In this document: positions 14,807 to 23,618 of the stretch, piece after piece | Numbering within the stretch: the first letter of the stretch is position 1 | Layout of the letters: each line of letters opens with the position of its first letter | From: Roseobacter sp. | GTDB taxonomy: Bacteria; Pseudomonadota; Alphaproteobacteria; Rhodobacterales; Rhodobacteraceae | Length of the DNA: 43,499 bases | Assembly (NCBI GenBank): GCA_011050655.1 | Contig: DRFG01000100.1 | Span: 1 to 43,499, forward strand | Direction of reading: 5' to 3' | Position numbers and translations under genes: made by a program | The notes under the pieces: model-generated | What the model was told of the DNA's origin: nothing | Database searches by the model: none | The model's input: the letters and a program-made list of their open reading frames with translations, nothing else

Positions 14807-16014
14807 TGGGAAATCCTCACTTTCGAGACGCGCCCGTTCGAAGAAATGAGCGCTACAGATGTGGGTCTGATCCGATAGGCTTTGACTTGACCGGGGCCGG
14901 TTAGAATGCGGGACGCAGGCGGCGAGATAATCGCATCTGCCGATTGCAGATAGATTGCGCCGTCATAGCTCCATGCCTTAACGGCTCCATTGTCAGTGGA
15001 CAGGCGCACGGCATTGCCCGGAATATCCGCGCCCGTCGCAAACGCCATCATCACATCGTCGGAGGCGCGCGCGACCGGTTCGCTCTGGCGGGTCTGGAGA
15101 GGCCTTGAAGCTGCGTTTGGCCCCAACCCATGCACCGTGAAGTCGCGGCGATAGTGTGTGTTGAGTGAGTTCGTGCGCACTTCAAAGACCAGCGGCCGGC
15201 TCTCACCCACGAGGGACACAACGATGTTGGAAAACCCGTGCGGGACCAGCGGCGTGACCGCCAATTGGTTGGAGCCTTCCTGCATTGCATAGACCTGAAA
15301 GCTATTCGGTTTGCCGATCACATAAGACGCGACGGGCCATGCAGCACCTGTCTGGTCGTAGAACGCCATGACGCTCACTGTGTCCGGACCAGTCAACAGG
15401 ACCTCTGGCTCCTGTGCAGAATCGAGGGTGAGCCGCTTTGTGTCCGAAATAGCATGCGGGAACTGACCTGACGGAGGTGTTGCAGCCGCCTTCTGGCTCT
15501 CATCAACGCGGCGGCGATAGTCCTGGATCATTTCGGGCGTCATCGGGAACTGGCTTTGGAGCGCCGCACCGTAGGCCGTGATCTCTTCGGGCGTCAGGGG
15601 GCGGTCGAGTTCATCCATGCTTTGCAGCAGCTCTGTGGCACCCACGATTGGGAAATCACCCGGTGGCGTCGTTTGCTGTTGTTGGTTTGATTGAAGACGC
15701 TGATTGATCTCGTTCTGTGTGAGCGGCTCTGCGCCAGTGGGCAACGTCTGCTGACCGGGTGCCTGTTCTGCACCATTCTCAATGGTGACAACTGTCGTCC
15801 CGGTGTCGGCACCCGGCAATGTCGCTGCTGGCCGGTTTGTGACCTGGGGCAGGGGGGTCTGAACTTCAGTTCCGGGCGGCACGGTCTCATTGCCATTCGC
15901 GTCTCTGAGCACTTGTTGTGCTTGAATCGGTATGGTCATCAAGCCAAGCAAAAGAGCGCTTCCAAGGCCCGTCGATTGGCAAAATCGCCTCATAGATTGG
16001 TATGTAGGTCGCAT
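14803..16014 (-). CDS. dotH: DotH/IcmK/TraN outer-membrane complex protein
   Basis: A 403-residue exported protein of the DotH/IcmK/TraN family. An N-terminal signal (FCQSTGLGSALLLGLMTIPIQA, about 11-32) is followed by a low-complexity Gln/Pro/Thr region (about 35-120) and then the conserved beta-rich domain: EPEVLLTGPDTVSVMAFYDQTGAAWPVASYVIG and PLVPHGFSNIVVSLVGESRPLVFEV. DotH forms the outer-membrane pore together with DotC and DotD, neither of which is in this window. It is joined to dotI by a 1-nt TGATG overlap, indicating tight co-translation. Confidence 0.87.
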   Translation of the reverse strand: MRPTYQSMRRFCQSTGLGSALLLGLMTIPIQAQQVLRDANGNETVPPGTEVQTPLPQVTNRPAATLPGADTGTTVVTIENGAEQAPGQQTLPTGAEPLTQNEINQRLQSNQQQQTTPPGDFPIVGATELLQSMDELDRPLTPEEITAYGAALQSQFPMTPEMIQDYRRRVDESQKAAATPPSGQFPHAISDTKRLTLDSAQEPEVLLTGPDTVSVMAFYDQTGAAWPVASYVIGKPNSFQVYAMQEGSNQLAVTPLVPHGFSNIVVSLVGESRPLVFEVRTNSLNTHYRRDFTVHGLGPNAASRPLQTRQSEPVARASDDVMMAFATGADIPGNAVRLSTDNGAVKAWSYDGAIYLQSADAIISPPASRILTGPGQVKAYRIRPTSVALISSNGRVSKVRISQ

Positions 16015-16661
16015 CAGACACCTCCGGGAGCGGCGATGAAGCGGGAGATTGCCATCGCATAAGGGGATTCATAGGTTTGCAGCCGCTCGATATTTACAGT
16101 GATCATGAAGTTCTGACCGGTCACCTCTGAGGCTGATTGGTAGGTCACGCGCAGTGGGATCTGCACGATCCATTCGTAGACCCCGCGATCATTGATGCCC
16201 TCACGGACGATGACTGCATTATTGGCGACAGCCGTCGTGTTGAGACGGCGGGTCTGCACCAGATCGAGCATCTGACTTTTCTGCACGGCATCGACGAATT
16301 GGTTCCAGCCGGTCGGCTTGGTGAAATACTGCATCGCGTTGTTAAAGTCGGCACGGTAGTTCGCAAAGTCATAGGTCAGAGAGGAGGTCACTGCTTTGAC
16401 CGCGAAGTTACTCACCTCAGCAGCCGATTGATGCGGCTTGTCGAGAGGCACAAGCGGTAAAAGCTGGCCATCTGTCGTGGTCGCAAAGTAGCGCGGCTCG
16501 GGACGGTTGACGGCGAGATAGGCGGTTGATGCCGCCAGCACGGTTGTAGAGAGACCAAGACCGAGCGCGATCTTGGCCATAACCTTGTAGGATATCTCAA
16601 AGGTGCGTGCCGACCGCAGGATGGATTCAGCGGCGCCTAGATGTTCATTATCTGGCAGCAT
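16014..16661 (-). CDS. dotI: DotI/IcmL/TraM inner-membrane protein
   Basis: About 215 residues, matching the DotI/IcmL/TraM family, which forms a VirB8-like inner-membrane scaffold. One membrane segment (ALGLGLSTTVLAASTAYLAV, about 30-50) precedes a periplasmic domain with the FATTTDGQLLPLVPLDKP, NYRADFNNAMQYFTKPTGWNQF and VNIERLQTYESPYAMAISRFIA stretches typical of the family. I prefer the ATG at 16661. A GTG two codons upstream is possible but has its ribosome site too close. It follows the DsbC-like gene by a few bases. Confidence 0.88.
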   Translation of the reverse strand: MLPDNEHLGAAESILRSARTFEISYKVMAKIALGLGLSTTVLAASTAYLAVNRPEPRYFATTTDGQLLPLVPLDKPHQSAAEVSNFAVKAVTSSLTYDFANYRADFNNAMQYFTKPTGWNQFVDAVQKSQMLDLVQTRRLNTTAVANNAVIVREGINDRGVYEWIVQIPLRVTYQSASEVTGQNFMITVNIERLQTYESPYAMAISRFIAAPGGV

Positions 16662-16673
16662 CAGCACATTCCG

Positions 16674-17873
16674 TCACTGGCTTGCGGCTTTGGCGACACT
16701 CAGAATATTGGTGGGAAGCTCTGAGAAGGCGAACTGCGCCCCTTGATCGGTTTCATAGAGGAAGAACGGGACACCCGGCATCTTGTTGGCGCGCATCCAA
16801 TTGATGTTATCGACGATCCCTTGGACAACTGTCTTGTCGGCCTGGGTGGCATCCATCTGTGCCACGGCGGCCGTCCCGCGCGTATGCGAGGTCATATGCG
16901 CCATGAAAGTCTGCGGGATATCTTGAGAATGTAGGATCGACAGGGAGCTGTTGAAGCCTTGAACGCCAGTGATTGGCGCAGGAATGATCCGCAAATCGAT
17001 TGATCCAGATGTAATTGGCCCCAGCATTTGATCGATTGTCCACTGACAGTGCGGACATTCTGGATCGGCTAACATGTAGACGACAGGAGCACCGGGGTTC
17101 GGTGTTCCAGCGGAAAACCAGATCCGTTCCTCTCCTGCCTGTTTAAAGATGGTGTCGATCCCCTCCTGAACCAGGGCTGAGGGTTGTTCAACGGCCGTAA
17201 TCGGCGCTGAGGCGATTGCCTCCGCAGGCGTTTCCGCGGTCGTAGTATTAGAGAGCGGAGCGGCTTGGGTTGGTGCTTCTGCCTGTAAGTTTGTCTGCAA
17301 TTGAGACAAGGCAGTTGATATAGTCTCAGTCGGTGCAGCTGCCGTGGTTTGCAAATTTCGTGGGGGCGTGATCGCATCTTGGGTCGTTGGTTCTGGTGTC
17401 GTAGTGTTCGCTTGCGACGTAACTGCCGTGTTCGACGTGTGGGCCAATGACGCTTGGTCAATCGGCAGCTTCGCATTTGGATCTGGCACAGTTGCCAGCA
17501 ACGCCGCGGTGATGTCTTCGCCTTGCGGCCCAACGATACGCCCGACAATTGTTAGGCCATCTTCCGTAGTTAGTGCCGTAGCAGGGTTTCCATTCTCATC
17601 TTTAATCGCCCAAGCCTGCATCTCGCCTATTTTCAAGAGCGGGCGAACGTCAGAATCTGTCTTTGAGATCAAAGTTTCGATGAATGGGGATGTGCCCGTG
17701 CATCCGGCAAATCCCTCCTTCCAACTATAGTCCTGCGCGTGGCTGATCGATGCGGTTCCCATCAGCATGATCAACGTTAAAGCGGTCTTCGCTCGGCTTC
17801 TAGCGCCAGTGCGGATTACTTTTGCCGGGCCACAGGATGGGTGATTTGTTCTCTTTTCTACATTGATCATCAT
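16674..17873 (-). CDS. DsbC/DsbG-like disulfide isomerase of the transfer operon
   Basis: A 399-residue exported protein with a C-terminal thioredoxin-like domain. A signal peptide (TALTLIMLMGTASISHA) is followed by a short N-terminal domain, a long Thr/Pro/Ala/Gln-rich linker (about 115-230), and a DsbC-like domain with the active site Cys273-Pro-His-Cys276 in DPECPHCQW and a cis-Pro loop at MPGVPFF. It probably isomerises disulfides in secretion-channel proteins, as TrbB does for other conjugation systems. It is the first gene of the left operon. The ATG at 17873 has AAGGA five bases upstream. The longer frame to 18158 crosses the operator and is rejected. Confidence 0.8.
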   Translation of the reverse strand: MMINVEKRTNHPSCGPAKVIRTGARSRAKTALTLIMLMGTASISHAQDYSWKEGFAGCTGTSPFIETLISKTDSDVRPLLKIGEMQAWAIKDENGNPATALTTEDGLTIVGRIVGPQGEDITAALLATVPDPNAKLPIDQASLAHTSNTAVTSQANTTTPEPTTQDAITPPRNLQTTAAAPTETISTALSQLQTNLQAEAPTQAAPLSNTTTAETPAEAIASAPITAVEQPSALVQEGIDTIFKQAGEERIWFSAGTPNPGAPVVYMLADPECPHCQWTIDQMLGPITSGSIDLRIIPAPITGVQGFNSSLSILHSQDIPQTFMAHMTSHTRGTAAVAQMDATQADKTVVQGIVDNINWMRANKMPGVPFFLYETDQGAQFAFSELPTNILSVAKAASQ

Positions 17874-17925
17874 GGAAGTCCTTGTTTCCGAGGGAGGTTT
17901 ATCAAAGTGCTTTACTGCAATGTAT

Positions 17926-17947
17926 ATATCGTTATATATAACGATAT
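17926..17947. promoter_or_regulatory. Perfect 22-bp palindrome between divergent transfer operons
   Basis: ATATCGTTATA (17926-17936) is followed directly by its exact mirror (17937-17947). It lies in the 155-bp gap between the two divergent secretion operons, 53 bp before the left start codon and 81 bp before the right one. This is where a dimeric repressor or activator controlling conjugation would bind. The regulator is not identifiable from this window. Confidence 0.7.
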
Positions 17948-18028
17948 GTTTTTTATAGCCATAGCGTAATTGCGAGACACCCCGAGCTAACAGTTCTTGC
18001 CCAAACGCCTCATCCGGAAGGATCGTAA

Positions 18029-18679
18029 ATGTCAGAGTCGGACAGAGCATTGAATGTGATGCCGATTTCGCATGCGGACAGTTTCGCCGACCGTTTCCAA
18101 TCCCCGCGCGACACGCAAAACAGAAGCACGATATTCCTGACACGACCCGAGACGCCACTCACGGAGTTCATCAACGGCTTCTTCAAGCTTTCTCTCGGTA
18201 CTGCCATTTTGGCCTTGGTTGGGGTTGGCAGTGTGTTCGCCGTCAATGAGATGGAAACTCGGCGTGAGATCGCACCGCTCGTTGTCGCGTCGGCCGCACC
18301 GGAACAGCCCGCAGAACTTTATGAGTTGCGATCCGAGGTCGCGCTGCTCACAGAACAGAGCCTGGAGATGCGCGCGGAGCTGGCGCTGCTGACGGGGCAG
18401 GGGGGTGTACTGCCTAAGCTCGTCGTCAGATGGCAGGACCAACGCCGCGTGAACGCGGCGCATTCCAACGCTATCCGGCAGCTTTATGCGACCAACGGCC
18501 TTATCGGAGCTGCGCTGCCATCTGCCGATGACGCCACCGCTTCAGACGACATCACCGGACGCCCCGTTCAAGTCACGTCTGTCGTGGCATCGCAGGACGA
18601 CACCCCAAAACGCGTTGTGCTGATCCCCGAAGCCGAAACAGATGCTCAACCCAACACTGAGGGTGGGGCAGGTGAATGA
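18029..18679 (+). CDS. Membrane-anchored coiled-coil protein in TraP/DotF position
   Basis: A 216-residue protein I cannot place by sequence alone. It has a charged cytoplasmic N-terminus (about 1-48), one membrane segment (FFKLSLGTAILALVGVGSVFAV, about 51-72) and a periplasmic part with a heptad-like stretch (ELYELRSEVALLTEQSLEMRAELALLTGQ, about 95-124). In IncI plasmids traP (DotF/IcmG, also one membrane helix plus coiled coil) comes directly before traQ and traR, the same place as here. DotF-like function is therefore a reasonable inference from topology and order, not from motif identity. Confidence 0.6.
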   Translation: MSESDRALNVMPISHADSFADRFQSPRDTQNRSTIFLTRPETPLTEFINGFFKLSLGTAILALVGVGSVFAVNEMETRREIAPLVVASAAPEQPAELYELRSEVALLTEQSLEMRAELALLTGQGGVLPKLVVRWQDQRRVNAAHSNAIRQLYATNGLIGAALPSADDATASDDITGRPVQVTSVVASQDDTPKRVVLIPEAETDAQPNTEGGAGE

Positions 18680-18694
18680 TGAAGGCAATTTTCT

Positions 18695-19243
18695 ATGGAC
18701 GAGCTGACCGCCTTCTTCACGCGGGTGACGGACATCCTGCCACCGGCGCAAGCATTCGTGGCAGCGCTCTGTTTTGTGCTGGGCATTATCCTCGTCATAA
18801 TCGGCAGCCGGATGATGCTGGTAACGGCGGAAGAACGGTCTCACGCCCATCACAGACGCCACGGTTATTATCAGGCGCTGACTTATATCGTGTTCGGTCT
18901 GTTGATCATCTCCCTCGACCTGACACTCTCTGCCTGGATCGCATCGCTTTACGGAGCGAGCAACACGACGGCGAGCGCCGCCAGCGAGATCATGGCCTAT
19001 GCGCCCCAGATGTTGTCGCCCGTATCAGGTGCGCCCGGCGAAGCCATCCTGATCGCGCTCGTGCGGGTCGCGCAGTTCATCGGATTGCTCTCAGTCGTGC
19101 GTGGCCTCTTTCTCTGCGTCAAATCGGCGGACATGCCCGCACAGGGCCTGATGGGCAAAGGCTTCATCCACATGATCGCAGGGATCATGGCGGTCGATCT
19201 GCCCCGCACCGTCGGTCTTTTCGAAAACCTCTTCTTCGGCTGA
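18695..19243 (+). CDS. DotE/IcmC/TraQ-like membrane protein
   Basis: A 182-residue polytopic inner-membrane protein with about four hydrophobic segments (AFVAALCFVLGIILVIIGS, YQALTYIVFGLLIISLDLTLSAWIASL, ILIALVRVAQFIGLLSVVRGLFLCV, GKGFIHMIAGIMAVDLP). Length, topology and the C-terminal GLMGKGFIHMIAGIMAVD pattern agree with the IcmC/DotE-TraQ group, which shares this C-terminal pattern with IcmD. It sits between the TraP-position gene and the IcmD-like gene, matching IncI order. IcmV would be an alternative relative. Confidence 0.7.
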   Translation: MDELTAFFTRVTDILPPAQAFVAALCFVLGIILVIIGSRMMLVTAEERSHAHHRRHGYYQALTYIVFGLLIISLDLTLSAWIASLYGASNTTASAASEIMAYAPQMLSPVSGAPGEAILIALVRVAQFIGLLSVVRGLFLCVKSADMPAQGLMGKGFIHMIAGIMAVDLPRTVGLFENLFFG

Positions 19244-19259
19244 AATAAGGAACCCATCC

Positions 19260-19685
19260 ATGCGCCCTCAACGATCCCGATCTCAAAAACTGTCACCGCG
19301 CCGCAAATTGTGGCGACCAGTGTTTACGCGGGCTGCTCTATCACTGATTTTCGGAACACTCTGGGCAACGCAGGCTTTTGCGCAGACCTTTGGCGACATC
19401 TTCACCGAGATGCGCTCCAGCCAACTTGGACCAGCTGCCGACATCCTCGGCACTATCTCGTTTGTGCTCGGCGTCGTCTTCGCGATCATGGCCGTGATGG
19501 CGATGATCAAGCGCTCGCGCAACACCAACGACTCCTCAGTTGAAACCGGCCGCATTCTGATGCTTAGCGTTGCCGCCGCCTGCATGGTGGCGATCCCGAC
19601 CTTCCTCAATGTCGGCGTCGCGTCGATCTTCGGCACCGGTGCGAACCAATCGTCGGTAGACGCTCCACTGCGGTCGTTGAACTAA
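19260..19685 (+). CDS. DotP/IcmD/TraR-like membrane protein
   Basis: A 141-residue protein with a basic N-terminus and signal-like segment (ALSLIFGTLWATQAFA, about 27-42) and two further hydrophobic stretches (LGTISFVLGVVFAIMAVMAMI and ILMLSVAAACMVAIPTFLNVGVASIFG). This matches IcmD/DotP (TraR), a small pilin-like inner-membrane component of I-type systems, in both size and place immediately before the IcmB ATPase. The identification is moderate because these proteins are short and hydrophobic. Confidence 0.65.
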   Translation: MRPQRSRSQKLSPRRKLWRPVFTRAALSLIFGTLWATQAFAQTFGDIFTEMRSSQLGPAADILGTISFVLGVVFAIMAVMAMIKRSRNTNDSSVETGRILMLSVAAACMVAIPTFLNVGVASIFGTGANQSSVDAPLRSLN

Positions 19686-19701
19686 GGGGGCGAACGGATC
19701 A

Positions 19702-22700
19702 ATGGTCGCATTCTGGCATCAAGCTGCAGCCCATCTGGGGCGAGGCGCGTTAAAGGCCTCTCTGGACGGCTATTGCCGTCTAGAGACCGCCCATGGCAGG
19801 ACAGCACTTGTGGCTGACGACGGATCGATGATGTCAACTTTCCGGCTCGACGGCTTCAGATCCTTACCGGGAGAAGAGGATGTCACCGAGGCCTGCGACC
19901 GTTTGCGCGTGGGCCTGTCACCGTTCTTCTCCAAACCTGGACTTGCACTGCAGTTCTGGTTCGGACACTCGCCGGATCTTGGTGCCCGCGAGGTCGAAAC
20001 CATCATTGATGACAGCGCCCGTGTTGCCCGCGACAATGCGCTCGACCTGCATGATCTTCTGGATGAGCGCCGCAAACTGCTCCCATCCAAACTCTATGGC
20101 GAGCGGTGTTATCTGGCGCTGTGGTCACGGCCATCCCTGCTGACAGCAGAAGACCGCAATGCCAGCCTGAAGCAACGCACGAAGGTATTGAACGCCGCGC
20201 CGCCAATCTCCCTCGGTCAAATTCCCGACACCGCACTCGAAGGGCTGGCAATCCGCCATGACAGCTTTGTCACGGCACTTGGCCGCGAGTTCAACTCCGC
20301 CGGCATTGCGCTAGAATTACTGGACAATTATGAGGCGCTGAACGCGATCCGTAAAATCGTGGCTCCGGACACTTTGGGTCTCAACCATCCGTGGCACGCA
20401 ACATTGCCGGGCGACTATCTCAAAGCGCGATTGCCGAGCTTGGGTCGCAACCTCAAGCGCAAGGACATCTCCAACCTCGTCTGGCCAAAGCTCTCGGAGC
20501 AAATTTTCACCGACCATGCCGAGGTCATCGACGGGAAAATCGTGCGTATCGGCAACACCGTGTTTTCAGGTTTTGACATCGTGCTGCCGCCTGAAATCGT
20601 TGTGCAGTTCAACGAGCTGATCCGTCGCGTGATTGCCAACGGCACCAAAATTTCATGGCGCTGTTCAATCCTGATGGAAAGCGGCGGGTTCGCCGGGCAA
20701 GTGTTTCGCGAGCAGCTGGCCCGGTTGCTGGCCTGGACGGCCCCCACCCATAATGGGCGCATCAAAGAGAGTTTCGAGCGGCTCCGTCAGACGGATGGCG
20801 ACGGCAACACAGTCATCCGCTGGCGTGCCTCGTTCGCGGCTTGGGCACCTGCCGACGAGGTTGGCCAATTGCGTGCCCATGTCTCGTCACTGCAAGAGAT
20901 GGTCAAGTCTTGGGGCAATTGCCACACCAACGCAGTGGTCGGTGATCCACTCGACTGTGTAATGTCCTCTGCACTCGGATTGTCGACCGCTTCGACTGCC
21001 GAAAGCTGTGCGGCCGATCTGCTCGATGTGCTCGCCATGGCCCCCATCGTGCGACCGGCCTGTCCATGGGAACGAGGCTCGATTATCTTCCGGACGGCCG
21101 ACGGCAAGCCGTTCCCCTATCAACCCGGCTCCTCCAAACAGAACGCCAGCGTCGATATCATGGTCGGCACGCCCGGTTCGGGCAAATCGGTACTGATGAA
21201 CGCGATCAATCTCGGCGTCGCGTTGTCTCCCCAATCGGGCAGGGGCGGCAACAATCAGGCGGTCCTGCCGCGTATCGCCATCATTGATATCGGACCGTCC
21301 TCATCTGGCTTGATCAGCTTGATCCGCGACGCACTGCCGCCGAACCGGCGGCATGAAGCGATGTTCCACCGCCTCAAGATGGTGGAGAAGGATGCGGTCA
21401 ATCCGTTCGACACGCAGCTTTGCTGCCGCAAGCCTTTTGCCCATGAGCGCTCATTCCTGGTCAATCTAATTTCTCTGATCTGCACGCCAGAAGACGCCGA
21501 CGCTCCCTATGACGGTGTGTCACAGCTCGCCGAAGCCTGCGTGGATGAGGCCTATCGATATTATTCAGACGAAGTCAGCCCGAAGCGGTATTCGCCAACC
21601 ATGGATCTAAAGGTCGATGACGCACTCAAAAAGCATCATTTCGAAGTGGATGAAGAGACCAGCTGGTGGGAGATCGTCGACTTTCTGTTTGCGGAAAACG
21701 AGCATCACGCGGCTGCCCTCGCGCAGCGGTTGGCCGTGCCTATCTTGGGCGATCTCATTCCGATCTCCAATGCGGAGACGGTGCGTGAGCCGTTCATCGA
21801 AATGCGCGTGCAATCCACCCAGGAACCGATGGTCGGTGCTTTCCAGCGTCAGATCACGGCAGCGATCAAGCAATATGTCATCCTGTCTAACCCCACTCGG
21901 TTCGACGTCTTAAACGCGCGTATCGTGGCCTTCGATCTGGCCGGTGTGACCGAGGCCACAGGCAAGCGGGGCCGCAAACAGACCGCCGTCATGTACATGA
22001 TGGCGCGTCAGACACTCACGTCTGATTTCTGGCTTGATGAGGATGAGATCAAGGGGTCTGAACTGCCGACGGATGTCCGCGCGCATCATTTGCTGCGGTT
22101 TCAGAACAACCGCCAGATGCCCAAGCGCATCTGTATCGATGAATATCATCTGACCGGCGGGCTCGGTATCCGAGACCAGATCGTCGCCGATGTAAGGGTG
22201 GGCCGTAAAGCAGGCGTGCAGATCTCGCTCGCCAGCCAGCTCATCGGGGATTTCGACCATGCAATCCGCGAACTCGCGACCAACATATTCCTGTGCAATG
22301 TGCCAACAGCCGAAAGTGTGCGCACTGTCATGGATACGTATGATCTGCCCGCCAGCCTGAAGTCCGTCATCAGCCGGTTGACCGGTCCTGAGCCGGGCGA
22401 AGGCGCGCCGATCGTCGCGATCTTCAAACTCAAATCCCAGACCTATGTGCAGCATTTCTATAACCAGCTCGGACCCATCGAACTCTGGGCGCTGTCGACA
22501 ACAGCCGAAGACACGGCTCTACGGGCGATCCTTTATGAGCGGCTTGGCAGTGCTGAGGCGCGGCGCATCCTGGCACGGCGGTTCCCGGCCGGATCAGCAA
22601 AAGCAGAGATCGAGGCGGAACTCGAAGGGTTGATGTCGTCCGGCAAGATGATCGACGAGTCCGCGCGCTCGAACGTCATTTCCCGCATGGCCGACGATCT

Positions 22701-22722
22701 GGCGAAAGGGGCTTTCCAATGA
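19702..22722 (+). CDS. icmB: DotO/IcmB/TraU secretion ATPase (VirB4-like)
   Basis: A 1006-residue cytoplasmic ATPase of the IcmB/DotO/TraU family, the VirB4-like motor of I-type systems. Walker A GTPGSGKS lies at about 489-496, and the Walker B region RICIDEYHLTGG at about 810-821, followed by RKAGVQISLASQLIGDF. The length fits the family (about 1000), and no break is seen. It starts with an AAGGGGCGA ribosome site and its stop overlaps the next start by 4 nt. It energises assembly and substrate transfer together with DotB, which is not in the window. Confidence 0.92.
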   Translation: MVAFWHQAAAHLGRGALKASLDGYCRLETAHGRTALVADDGSMMSTFRLDGFRSLPGEEDVTEACDRLRVGLSPFFSKPGLALQFWFGHSPDLGAREVETIIDDSARVARDNALDLHDLLDERRKLLPSKLYGERCYLALWSRPSLLTAEDRNASLKQRTKVLNAAPPISLGQIPDTALEGLAIRHDSFVTALGREFNSAGIALELLDNYEALNAIRKIVAPDTLGLNHPWHATLPGDYLKARLPSLGRNLKRKDISNLVWPKLSEQIFTDHAEVIDGKIVRIGNTVFSGFDIVLPPEIVVQFNELIRRVIANGTKISWRCSILMESGGFAGQVFREQLARLLAWTAPTHNGRIKESFERLRQTDGDGNTVIRWRASFAAWAPADEVGQLRAHVSSLQEMVKSWGNCHTNAVVGDPLDCVMSSALGLSTASTAESCAADLLDVLAMAPIVRPACPWERGSIIFRTADGKPFPYQPGSSKQNASVDIMVGTPGSGKSVLMNAINLGVALSPQSGRGGNNQAVLPRIAIIDIGPSSSGLISLIRDALPPNRRHEAMFHRLKMVEKDAVNPFDTQLCCRKPFAHERSFLVNLISLICTPEDADAPYDGVSQLAEACVDEAYRYYSDEVSPKRYSPTMDLKVDDALKKHHFEVDEETSWWEIVDFLFAENEHHAAALAQRLAVPILGDLIPISNAETVREPFIEMRVQSTQEPMVGAFQRQITAAIKQYVILSNPTRFDVLNARIVAFDLAGVTEATGKRGRKQTAVMYMMARQTLTSDFWLDEDEIKGSELPTDVRAHHLLRFQNNRQMPKRICIDEYHLTGGLGIRDQIVADVRVGRKAGVQISLASQLIGDFDHAIRELATNIFLCNVPTAESVRTVMDTYDLPASLKSVISRLTGPEPGEGAPIVAIFKLKSQTYVQHFYNQLGPIELWALSTTAEDTALRAILYERLGSAEARRILARRFPAGSAKAEIEAELEGLMSSGKMIDESARSNVISRMADDLAKGAFQ

Positions 22723-23618
22723 AATTTGCACTTCAATCTCCGTACAAACGAACGCGCTCACCACTGCCGATCTACATAGGCGCGCTGCTGATCACCCTTG
22801 GGGCAATCGCGGCTTTCGCACAGGACACTGAAAAAAATAATCAGCCGGGGGGCGACATCGCGGTTCAGCAACTTTCGTTCGCGCGCAACGACCCGCAAGC
22901 ACTGAGCATCGCACGCAGAATGTATGGCCGGGACTATACCTATGTGAAGGCGGTGCGAGTCTGGCTTGAAGCACCGAACGATGATCCAGAGCAGCTGTTC
23001 CTGAAGATCAGCAAAAGTCGCAATTGTGAAACCGAATGTTTCAACGTCGCGCTGTTCCATAATGAGAAATGGCTCGAAATCTATCGCAGGCCAGCGGTCG
23101 ACGCACTCGGGCTGTCAGCGGTGACACCGACTGGCATGCGCTCGATCATCGAAGACGGCCGTGTGTGGACCTGGAATGGGCAGGCCTACGCGCCGCAACC
23201 CAATCAAGAAGGCATGGTCGAGCGCGAAGCCAACGAGGAAGAGTTGGCCCTCGTGAGCAAGGAACTGGGTGCCAACGTCGATGAGACGACGGCCACGTCG
23301 TTCGGCCCCCCTGAGGTCAGCGTCTACGACGTGGACATACTAACCGGCGGCGAGAAAATCATCGTTGTCCACTCGCCCTACTTTTGTGGTCAATCGACAT
23401 GCCCCGTCTTCCTGATCAACAATCTCGGCCAGTCTTACCGCATGATCCAGGCGCTTGAAGGCGTCATTGGGATCTCGAAGACGGAGCGCGATGAGAACGG
23501 TTTCCGTGGGATCGAAACACTCAGCCGCGGCGGCGTGACGGTCATTTCGCCGTCGACCGGTGCGCCCATGGAGACGATCCCAATCCAACCCGTTGTAGTC
23601 GCAGGAACCGTCAAGTGA
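22719..23618 (+). CDS. Exported protein of the transfer operon, unknown family
   Basis: A 299-residue protein with an N-terminal membrane or signal segment (LPIYIGALLITLGAIAAFA, about 17-35). The periplasmic part has two close cysteine pairs, C-E-T-E-C in SRNCETECFNVALF and C-G-Q-S-T-C in YFCGQSTCPVFLIN, likely disulfides and thus possible clients of the operon's DsbC-like protein. I recognise no family. It is placed where IncI plasmids carry traV, between the ATPase and traW-like genes, and is coupled to icmB (ATGA) and to the next gene (GTGA). Confidence 0.7.
   Translation: MKFALQSPYKRTRSPLPIYIGALLITLGAIAAFAQDTEKNNQPGGDIAVQQLSFARNDPQALSIARRMYGRDYTYVKAVRVWLEAPNDDPEQLFLKISKSRNCETECFNVALFHNEKWLEIYRRPAVDALGLSAVTPTGMRSIIEDGRVWTWNGQAYAPQPNQEGMVEREANEEELALVSKELGANVDETTATSFGPPEVSVYDVDILTGGEKIIVVHSPYFCGQSTCPVFLINNLGQSYRMIQALEGVIGISKTERDENGFRGIETLSRGGVTVISPSTGAPMETIPIQPVVVAGTVK

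Noticed and set aside
17874-18158. Extension of the DsbC-like protein by 95 codons
   Set aside because: It crosses the divergent promoter region and 22-bp operator, and lacks a signal peptide at its own start.
18676-19248. 190-codon plus-strand frame overlapping the DotE/IcmC-like gene
   Set aside because: Arg/His-rich shadow of the real membrane-protein frame, with no hydrophobic segments.
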